Of a stretch of DNA of 5,737 bases, positions 1-4,749 are shown one piece after another; within the stretch, counting starts at the first letter, position 1, and each line of letters starts with the position of its first letter. Source of the DNA: Desulfobulbaceae bacterium (GTDB lineage Bacteria > Desulfobacterota > Desulfobulbia > Desulfobulbales > Desulfobulbaceae); assembly GCA_011322715.1 (NCBI GenBank), contig DRLX01000532.1, positions 1 through 5,737 on the forward strand. The letters run 5' to 3'. The notes under the pieces were generated by a model, which saw only the letters and a list, made by a program, of their open reading frames with translations, was not told the origin of the DNA and did no database searches. The position numbers and the translations under genes were made by a program.

Positions 1-1071
1 CTGGCAGTTCATCTTGCCGGGACCTGTGTCGACCATGGGGGAACGGTTCTGAATTACATGCAGGTGACCGGACTTGTAAAAAGCAGGATCGGTTCCGTTT
101 GTGGGGTCATGGCTGAAGACGGGGAAACAGGGGACAGCTATACCCTGCATGCACGATGCGTGGTGAATGCCACCGGTGTCTTTGTCGATGAAATTATCAG
201 GATGGATGAGGCAAATTCCCGGCGACTTGTCCGGCCGAGCCAGGGGGTACACATTGTGCTGGATCGGAAGTACTTACAGAGTGAATCCGCCCTGCTGATT
301 CCCAAGACAACGGATAAACGGGTTTTGTTTGCCATACCCTGGCACGGACGGGTTCTTGTCGGCACCACGGATACCCAAATGGATACGTGTTCCCTGGAAC
401 CACGGGCGTTGGCGGAAGAAATAGATTTTATTCTTTTTGCTCTGAAAAATTATATGGTTCGACCACCTGGTCGAGCGGATATTCTCTCTGTTTTTGCCGG
501 TCTTCGCCCCCTTGCTGCGCCGGACAATGACGACCATACAGGCACCAAGGATATTTCCAGGAAACATTACCTGCAGGTCTCCAGTTCCGGCCTGGTGACC
601 ATAACCGGCGGTAAGTGGACCACCTATCGTAAAATGGCTGAGGATACCGTCGACAGGGCGGCCATGGTTGCAGGACTGGAGCGAAAAAACTGCCGAACCG
701 AAGATTTGCCCATCCATGGATCGGTTGCCGATGTCGATGACCACGATTCTCTCCGTTACTACGGTTCAGATGCCGATGACATGCGGGCTCTTGTCTCCAG
801 ACACCCGGAAATGGGAAAAAGATTGCATAAACGGCTCCCCTTCAGCCGTGTTGAGGTGCTCTGGTCGGCACGCCATGAAATGGCCCGCACTGTGGAAGAT
901 ATCCTGGCAAGGCGCCAGAGGGCCCTGTTTCTTGATGCCAAGGCGGCCCTGGAGATGGCTCCCGAGGTGGCCCGGATAATGGCTGCTGAGCTTGGTCGGG
1001 ATCAGGACTGGCAACGTGACCAGATAGCGAGGTTTACGGAACTGGCCCGGGGCTATTTTCCGGCGAATTGA
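1..1071 (+). CDS. glpD: FAD-dependent glycerol-3-phosphate dehydrogenase, GlpD family (5'-truncated by window)
   Basis: Oxidises sn-glycerol-3-phosphate to dihydroxyacetone phosphate and passes electrons through FAD to the quinone pool; the family is membrane-associated. The frame is open from base 1, so the first Met (base 58) is internal; 356 residues are visible out of roughly 500-560 usual for the family. The N-terminal FAD-binding GxGxxG region is outside the window. Visible-residue landmarks: VVNATG (54-59), RPSQGVHI (78-85), PWHGRVLVGTTDT (113-125), GLRPL (167-171), and the strongly diagnostic TGGKWTTYRKMAEDTVD (202-218). These belong to the DAO fold. A C-terminal DAO_C-type helical domain follows at about 240-345, including ARHEMARTVEDILARR. 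The gene ends with TGA. No clear intrinsic terminator follows it. The anaerobic GlpA subunit is a relative, but the C-terminal ARHEMARTVED block and the lack of an adjacent glpB favour GlpD. Confidence 0.93.
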   Translation: MAVHLAGTCVDHGGTVLNYMQVTGLVKSRIGSVCGVMAEDGETGDSYTLHARCVVNATGVFVDEIIRMDEANSRRLVRPSQGVHIVLDRKYLQSESALLIPKTTDKRVLFAIPWHGRVLVGTTDTQMDTCSLEPRALAEEIDFILFALKNYMVRPPGRADILSVFAGLRPLAAPDNDDHTGTKDISRKHYLQVSSSGLVTITGGKWTTYRKMAEDTVDRAAMVAGLERKNCRTEDLPIHGSVADVDDHDSLRYYGSDADDMRALVSRHPEMGKRLHKRLPFSRVEVLWSARHEMARTVEDILARRQRALFLDAKAALEMAPEVARIMAAELGRDQDWQRDQIARFTELARGYFPAN

Positions 1072-1178
1072 GCACTGTATCGAATCAGTCGACACTGGTA
1101 AACCCGTACTGCCCTTGGTTTTGTATTCCCTGTTTTTTCTTTGTCTTTCCTTTTCATCAAAAAAAATTCCTTACCATC

Positions 1179-1206
1179 TTGACGACTGTATTCCGCTGTT
1201 TATTTT
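1179..1206 (+). promoter_or_regulatory. Candidate vegetative promoter for hsp20
   Basis: TTGACG (1179-1184, 5 of 6 matches to TTGACA) is followed after 16 bases by TATTTT (1201-1206, 4 of 6 matches to TATAAT). Transcription would begin near 1213-1215 and give a leader of about 145 nt. A second possible -35, a perfect TTGACA at 1248-1253, has no acceptable -10 at 16-18 bases (TTTGAG, TTGAGG or TGAGGG), so the upstream pair is preferred. This is a consensus match only. Confidence 0.3.
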
Positions 1207-1230
1207 TTTATGCAGACAGGGAATGGATCA

Positions 1231-1255
1231 CCTGTCATGGTGAATAATTGACAGG
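1231..1255. repeat. Inverted repeat overlapping a TTGACA box (possible operator)
   Basis: CCTGTCA (1231-1237) and TGACAGG (1249-1255) are perfect 7-base inverted arms separated by 11 bases. The right arm overlaps the TTGACA at 1248-1253. A third copy, GACAGG at 1215-1220, pairs equally with CCTGTC at 1231-1236 across 10 bases, so there are three half-sites of the same six-base word within 41 bases. This could be a repressor site or alternative RNA stems in the hsp20 leader; the sequence does not decide between them. Confidence 0.4.
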
Positions 1256-1279
1256 GGTTCGTTACCGGTTTTGAGGGGA

Positions 1280-1317
1280 AAATCGGGCTCTGCTCTGCGT
1301 CATGTTCAGCCCGATTT
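1280..1317 (+). repeat. 10-bp inverted repeat (leader hairpin) upstream of hsp20
   Basis: AAATCGGGCT (1280-1289) and AGCCCGATTT (1308-1317) are perfectly complementary with an 18-base loop. The stem is not followed by a T run, so it is not an intrinsic terminator. It lies 29 bases before the hsp20 Shine-Dalgarno sequence and would fold in the leader RNA if transcription starts upstream. Confidence 0.6.
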
Positions 1318-1345
1318 GTACGGTGAAGTCTATGTTCACTCATAC
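1318..1345 (+). repeat. Small hairpin directly before the hsp20 ribosome binding site
   Basis: GTA (1318-1320) pairs with TAC (1343-1345). After a small internal loop, GGTGAA (1322-1327) pairs with TTCACT (1335-1340), including one G-U pair, around a 7-base loop. The stem ends at the base before the AAAGGAGG motif, so as drawn it leaves the ribosome binding site unpaired. Confidence 0.4.
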
Positions 1346-1353
1346 AAAGGAGG
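1346..1353 (+). promoter_or_regulatory. Strong Shine-Dalgarno sequence of hsp20
   Basis: AAAGGAGG lies 6 bases before the ATG at 1360. It is a near-perfect match to the 16S rRNA anti-Shine-Dalgarno end and fixes the start codon. Confidence 0.9.
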
Positions 1354-1359
1354 ATAACC

Positions 1360-1839
1360 ATGGCTAAGAAAGATCAAGGAGCACTGGTACAGAGAGAGGA
1401 GATGCAACCTGTTTCTCCATTTGCTGAAATGGATAAATATTTTGAAAACTTTTTACGCAATCCGTTTTCAATGCCGGTTGGATCAATGATAACATCGGCT
1501 TTTCCCAAGGCGGCCGACATCACCCCATCTGTGGATATCTTTGAGGATGGGGACGAGGTAGTGGTCAAGGCGGATGTTCCGGGCGTAAAAAAGGATGATC
1601 TCGATGTTACCATAACCGAGAACAGCCTGACCATCAGCGGTGAAAGAAAGCAGGAAAAAAAGGTCAAGGAAAAAGACTTTCACCGGGTTGAACGCAGTTA
1701 TGGTTCGTTCAGCCGCAGCTTTCGTTTACCGGATAATGTCAACGGCACCAAGGCAAAGGCTGAATTTAAAGATGGTGTCCTGGAAGTGCGCCTGCCCAAA
1801 ACCAAGGCAAGTAAACAGAAAAAAATCGAGATTTCCTGA
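1360..1839 (+). CDS. Hsp20 family small heat shock protein (alpha-crystallin type)
   Basis: An ATP-independent cytoplasmic holdase: it forms oligomers that bind unfolding proteins and hold them for DnaK/ClpB-type refolding. The 159 residues match the usual bacterial length (about 140-160). The N-terminal arm (about 1-52) is variable and contains the amphipathic MDKYFENFLRNPF stretch (24-36). The alpha-crystallin domain covers about 54-147, with ADVPGVKKDDLDVTI (71-85), LTISGER (90-96), the ERSYGSFSRSFRLP block (111-124) and the terminal KDGVLEVRLPK (137-147). The short C-terminal tail carries an I-x-I motif, IEI (156-158), which docks between subunits. The start is set by AAAGGAGG six bases upstream. 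It is transcribed alone and converges on recA. No CIRCE or clear sigma-32 site is visible upstream, so heat control, if present, must work another way. The gene resembles those often named hspA, hsp18 or ibpA, but no specific symbol is justified. Confidence 0.96.
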   Translation: MAKKDQGALVQREEMQPVSPFAEMDKYFENFLRNPFSMPVGSMITSAFPKAADITPSVDIFEDGDEVVVKADVPGVKKDDLDVTITENSLTISGERKQEKKVKEKDFHRVERSYGSFSRSFRLPDNVNGTKAKAEFKDGVLEVRLPKTKASKQKKIEIS

Positions 1840-1865
1840 TAATCTTCGATAAGAAAACAAAAAAT

Positions 1866-1899
1866 AACAGCCCGGTCGAATTGCTTCGATCGGGCTGTT
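1866..1899. terminator. Convergent terminator between hsp20 and recA, asymmetric in favour of recA
   Basis: Arms AACAGCCCGGTCGAA (1866-1880) and TTCGATCGGGCTGTT (1885-1899) form a 15-bp stem with one G-U pair and a 4-base loop (TTGC). On the minus strand the stem is followed by TATTTTTTGTTTTC (read from 1865 downwards), a classic U-rich tail, so it should terminate recA efficiently, about 80 bases after its stop. On the plus strand the stem is followed only by TGCCTGTG, so termination of hsp20 (stop 27 bases upstream) is expected to be weaker. Confidence 0.88.
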
Positions 1900-1980
1900 T
1901 GCCTGTGTCGTTCTGGTTCACCAACCAGCCGGTTGAGCATACAATAATTTTGATGCCCTATCCACTTTCGGCGGGGAAGT

Positions 1981-3045
1981 TTATTTTTCGACGGGCGCTG
2001 TTTCCTGCTGTGTTGCCGCAGCCTCCTTTTCATCTACTTCCATACCAAGACCGAGTTTGATCTTTCGTTCGATCTCGGCGACCATATCCGGATGGTCCTT
2101 GAGAAATTTTTTTGCATTCTCCCGACCCTGGCCGATACGTTCATCCTGATACGAATACCATGCGCCGCTCTTATCAACGATATCATTTTCAACGCCAAGA
2201 TCCAGCAAATCACCAATCCTGGAAATACCTTCACCGTAAACAATATCAAATTCCGCCATTCGAAACGGTGGCGCAACTTTATTTTTTACCACTTTGACCT
2301 TGCCCCGGTTACCGACCACCTCCTGACCATCCTTGATCTGGGTCATTCTCCGAATATCAATGCGCAGGGATGAATAGAATTTCAGGGCATTTCCACCCGG
2401 AGTGGTCTCCGGATTGCCGAACATGACGCCGATTTTCATGCGGATCTGATTGATAAAGACCAGGACCGTATTGGTTCGTTGCAAAACTCCGGTAAATTTA
2501 CGCATGGCATGGGACATCAGGCGGGCCTGGAGACCGACGTGATGATCGCCGACGTTGCCGTCTATCTCAGCCCGTGGCACCAGGGCGGCCACGGAGTCGA
2601 TGACGATAATATCAATACCGCCGCTGCGCATGAGAATTTCGGTAATTTCCAGGGCCTGCTCGCCGAAATCGGGCTGGGAAACGAGCAGGTTATCCACATC
2701 CACGCCAAGACGCTGGGCATAGGCTGTATCCAGGGCATGTTCCGCATCGATAAAGGCGGCATTCCCGCCCTGTTTCTGGGCCTCGGCAATAACATGCAGG
2801 GCAAGCGTCGTCTTACCCGAGGATTCCGGTCCATAGATTTCCGTGACCCTGCCCCGTGGAAATCCGCCCACACCAAGGGCCAGATCAATGGAGAGGATAC
2901 CGGTGGGAATAACCGGGATGTTCTGGTGTTCGTTTGAGCCCAGGCGCATGATAGAGCCCTTGCCGAACTGTCGGTGTATTTGCGTAATGGCATTGTCGAC
3001 GCTTTTTAATCGTCCCTGTGCCTGGGTGGTTGGTGTGGATGCCAT
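1981..3045 (-). CDS. recA: RecA recombinase
   Basis: The ATP-dependent strand-exchange protein: it coats single-stranded DNA, drives homologous recombination and activates LexA self-cleavage in the SOS response. At 354 residues it is full length (E. coli RecA is 353). Landmarks: N-terminal oligomerisation segment with QFGKGSIMRLG (26-36); Walker A GPESSGKTT (72-80); FIDAEHALD (98-106); Walker B IIVIDS (146-151); DNA-binding loop L1 around GNVGDHHVG (163-171); FINQIRMKIGVMFGNPETT (197-215), leading into loop L2; GGNALKFYSSLRIDIRR (217-233); VKNKVAPPF (253-261); and a C-terminal tail rich in Glu and Asp. ATG at 3045 is supported by AAGGAGA six bases upstream. L1 reads GDHHVG where many RecA proteins have GDSHVG or GDSHMG. 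cinA lies upstream in the same direction; recX, a frequent downstream partner, is absent, and the gene ends at a strong terminator. Confidence 0.99.
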   Translation of the reverse strand: MASTPTTQAQGRLKSVDNAITQIHRQFGKGSIMRLGSNEHQNIPVIPTGILSIDLALGVGGFPRGRVTEIYGPESSGKTTLALHVIAEAQKQGGNAAFIDAEHALDTAYAQRLGVDVDNLLVSQPDFGEQALEITEILMRSGGIDIIVIDSVAALVPRAEIDGNVGDHHVGLQARLMSHAMRKFTGVLQRTNTVLVFINQIRMKIGVMFGNPETTPGGNALKFYSSLRIDIRRMTQIKDGQEVVGNRGKVKVVKNKVAPPFRMAEFDIVYGEGISRIGDLLDLGVENDIVDKSGAWYSYQDERIGQGRENAKKFLKDHPDMVAEIERKIKLGLGMEVDEKEAAATQQETAPVEK

Positions 3046-3051
3046 GTATTT

Positions 3052-3058
3052 TCTCCTT
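3052..3058 (-). promoter_or_regulatory. Shine-Dalgarno sequence of recA
   Basis: On the minus strand AAGGAGA stands 6 bases before the ATG at 3045-3043. It decides the recA start. Confidence 0.88.
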
Positions 3059-3340
3059 ACTCTTGATGGTGTTGTAAAAATTTCGATCTACAGCGTCGTG
3101 TGTCCCAGGGCAATTCGTGGGCATACTCCATGTTATCATTAAGACCCACCCTGGAACACCATTCTCGGAGTCGACGTTTACCTGTATATCTGTTTTTTTT
3201 ACTTAGCCATTTTTAAAAATTGTTCGGACTTTTTACTGATATAGGAAAGTGAAAACAAGGAGTTGCCAATCCCGTGACCAATTACGTTCATCCGGTATGT
3301 GGTTTGTTGTTTTGAAACTGAACTGTAGGGCGGCCTGTAA
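3059..3340. other. cinA-recA intergenic region: recA leader and promoter zone, no gene seen
   Basis: The gap between cinA and recA is too long for simple translational coupling and probably holds a recA promoter. The best consensus pair I find on the minus strand is TTGCCC (3113-3108), then 17 bases, then TAGATC (3090-3085), which is weak (4 of 6 and 3 of 6). It overlaps an imperfect palindrome with TGTA/TACA ends (3073-3092). An AT-rich block with the perfect palindrome ATTTTTAAAAAT lies near 3209-3220. No E. coli-type (CTG-N10-CAG), Gram-positive-type (GAAC-N4-GTTC) or Geobacter-type LexA box is present. No terminator stem follows cinA, so read-through into recA is possible. Confidence 0.5.
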
Positions 3341-4591
3341 TTATCGACGGTCACCTTGAACCGAATCGGTTAACAGGGCTCTGCGGACTGTATCAAGGGC
3401 CGTGCAGGTGGTGATATCACGAATCCGGGCCCTGTTACCTGAAAAATGATGCAGCCGGGCGGTTACCTGGTTGTTGTAAAAAATTCCTATATAGACGGTG
3501 CCGACGGGTTTTTCGTCGCTGCCGCCGCCGGGCCCTGCTATGCCGGTGACGGAAACGGATATGTCGGCGCTTATCCTTTCCGACAACCTGGCCGCCATGG
3601 CGATGGCCACCTGTTCACTGACGGCACCGTAATTGTTGAGAAGATCATGGTCGACGTTGAGCAGAATTTCCTTGAGACTGTTGGAATATGCTATGACACC
3701 ACCGGAAAACCAGGCGGAACTGCCGGCAACTTCGGTGATTCTCTTGCCGATCATGCCGCCGGTACAGGATTCCGCCACGCTGAGCATTTTGCCTTTGGCG
3801 AGCAGCAGTTTTCCGACCACGGATGCCAGAGTGTCCTGGTCGGTGCCGTATAGCGCATCCCCAAGGGAATCCGTAATGACACGGTCGGCGGCAATGAATT
3901 TTTCCTCTGCAGCCTGTTTGTTTTCTTCCAGGACGGTCAGGCTGACATGGACCTCGCAGTTAACCGGATAATAGCCGATATGGATGGAGTCCCGTCGTTC
4001 CAGTGCAAGAAGACGCTGGTTAATTACGGTTTCCGGCAGACCGAATGTCTTATAGGTTCGTTGTTTAACACGATGGTGATTGCCGCTCCAGCCGGCAAGT
4101 CTCGGCAGTACATGTTCCAGTAAGAGTTCCCGCATCTGGTAGGGAACTCCGGGGAGAAAAAAAACCGGCACCTTGTCGTGGACCAGAAGGTATCCGGCCA
4201 TTTTTGCTTTTTTGTTTAGAATTTCAGCTCCTTGTGGGAGCCAGGCCATTTTTTCCAGGTTGCTTAGCTGCTGGTTGGCGTCCAGGTGTTCTCTGATTCG
4301 TTTAAGGATTTCCGGATATAGAATCGGTTCTCTATCCAGGGCCTCGGCAACGGCCTCATTGGTCAGATCATCGGTTGTAGAACCAAGACCACCGGTCACC
4401 ACCACAAAATCAACCCGTTTCAACGCCCGTTTCAGGACCTCCCCGATGAGGGTCGGGTTATCGCCGATGGTGTGCATGGCATAAATTTCATGTCCTGCGG
4501 CGAAGAGGTGACGGGCCGCAAAGGCACTGGTCGTGTTTTCGGTCCGGCCGGAGATGAGTTCATCCCCTATGGCAATTATTTCTCCAATCAT
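3341..4591 (-). CDS. cinA: CinA family protein (NMN deamidase / ADP-ribose pyrophosphatase type)
   Basis: Two-domain CinA. The N-terminal molybdopterin-binding (MoaB/MogA-like) domain, known in some members as an ADP-ribose pyrophosphatase, runs from 1 to about 170. It shows EIIAIGDELISG (4-15), TGGLGSTTDD (66-75) and FLPGVP (145-150). A linker domain follows to about 255. The C-terminal PncC domain (about 260-410) carries the AESCTGG motif (273-279) with the Ser/Cys active-site region, SGGVIAYSN (296-304), GAVSEQVA (322-329), SVTGIAGPGGG (347-357) and KPVGTVYIG (361-369). PncC domains deamidate nicotinamide mononucleotide in NAD salvage. The 416 residues fit the family (about 410-430). The ATG at 4591 is chosen because MIGEIIAIGDEL aligns with family N termini, but it has no Shine-Dalgarno sequence. 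The frame is open further upstream (GTG 4624, ATG 4651, TTG 4684), giving extensions of 11, 20 or 31 residues. The gene lies in an mtaB-cinA-recA order; cinA-recA linkage also occurs in Streptococcus, where it is competence-induced. Confidence 0.95.
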   Translation of the reverse strand: MIGEIIAIGDELISGRTENTTSAFAARHLFAAGHEIYAMHTIGDNPTLIGEVLKRALKRVDFVVVTGGLGSTTDDLTNEAVAEALDREPILYPEILKRIREHLDANQQLSNLEKMAWLPQGAEILNKKAKMAGYLLVHDKVPVFFLPGVPYQMRELLLEHVLPRLAGWSGNHHRVKQRTYKTFGLPETVINQRLLALERRDSIHIGYYPVNCEVHVSLTVLEENKQAAEEKFIAADRVITDSLGDALYGTDQDTLASVVGKLLLAKGKMLSVAESCTGGMIGKRITEVAGSSAWFSGGVIAYSNSLKEILLNVDHDLLNNYGAVSEQVAIAMAARLSERISADISVSVTGIAGPGGGSDEKPVGTVYIGIFYNNQVTARLHHFSGNRARIRDITTCTALDTVRRALLTDSVQGDRR

Positions 4592-4622
4592 GCCAGGTTG
4601 TTGATCTAAAGAGGAATTTACC

Positions 4623-4646
4623 ACCAAAATCCTGCGGGATTTTGGT
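4623..4646 (-). repeat. 10-bp hairpin in the cinA leader covering an alternative start site
   Basis: ACCAAAATCC (4623-4632) and GGATTTTGGT (4637-4646) are perfect inverted arms around a 4-base loop. On the minus strand the second arm contains AGGA (4633-4630, its first base in the loop), placed 5 bases before an in-frame GTG (4624-4622). The stem therefore covers most of that candidate ribosome binding site and start. No U run follows on the minus strand, so it is not an mtaB terminator. Confidence 0.55.
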
Positions 4647-4692
4647 TTCATAAAATAGACGCAGAGAGCGGTACCGCAAAACAATGAGATGT

Positions 4693-4721
4693 AATGTACA
4701 AGGTTCCGTGCAAGAACTCAA
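4693..4721 (-). promoter_or_regulatory. Candidate sigma-70 promoter for cinA
   Basis: On the minus strand TTGAGT (4721-4716) is followed after 17 bases by TACATT (4698-4693); each element matches 4 of 6 consensus positions. Initiation near 4686 would give a leader of about 95 nt to the ATG at 4591, containing the GCGGTACCGC palindrome (4668-4677) and the hairpin at 4623-4646. The TTGAG of the -35 lies in one of two CTTGAG direct repeats 16 bases apart (4717-4722 and 4733-4738). Confidence 0.25.
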
Positions 4722-4749
4722 GTCAGTCATACCTCAAGATGGCTTCTAT

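Larger units (their letters stand above)
1072..1359. other. Intergenic region between glpD and hsp20: hsp20 leader, no gene seen
   Basis: 288 bases without a credible coding frame. The first part is pyrimidine-rich on the plus strand (about 1117-1156) with no stable stem before it, so a glpD terminator is not evident; the only local stems are very short (CAGT/ACTG at about 1088-1099 and AAACC/GGTTT before a T-rich stretch). The second part (about 1179-1345) holds candidate -35 elements and four inverted repeats, listed separately. There is no CIRCE element (TTAGCACTC-N9-GAGTGCTAA) and no good sigma-32 pair (CTTGAAA with CCCCATNT). Confidence 0.7.

Noticed and set aside
274..744. 156-codon open frame on the minus strand opposite glpD
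   Set aside because: It is fully covered by the conserved glpD frame and has no recognisable motif.
1280..1317. 10-bp stem as a terminator of glpD
   Set aside because: It is over 200 bases from the glpD stop, has an 18-base loop and no U run after it.
1282..1896. ATCGGGCT shared by the stems on both sides of hsp20 (1282-1289 and 1889-1896), suggesting flanking repeats of an inserted unit
   Set aside because: The match is only eight bases, each copy is explained by its own local hairpin, and there are no target duplications or transposition genes. Chance similarity is the simpler reading.
2479..2937. 152-codon open frame on the plus strand opposite recA
   Set aside because: It lies wholly within the strongly conserved recA coding region, its protein resembles no family I recognise, and it has no ribosome binding site of note. 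It is a shadow of recA codon structure.
3180..3199. CTGTATAT resembling the left half of an E. coli SOS box
   Set aside because: The right half (CAG ten bases after CTG) is missing; the sequence runs into a T tract.
3252..3285. TGGCAACTCCTTG on the minus strand as a possible sigma-54 promoter
   Set aside because: The -24 GG is present but the required GC at -12 is absent (TT instead).
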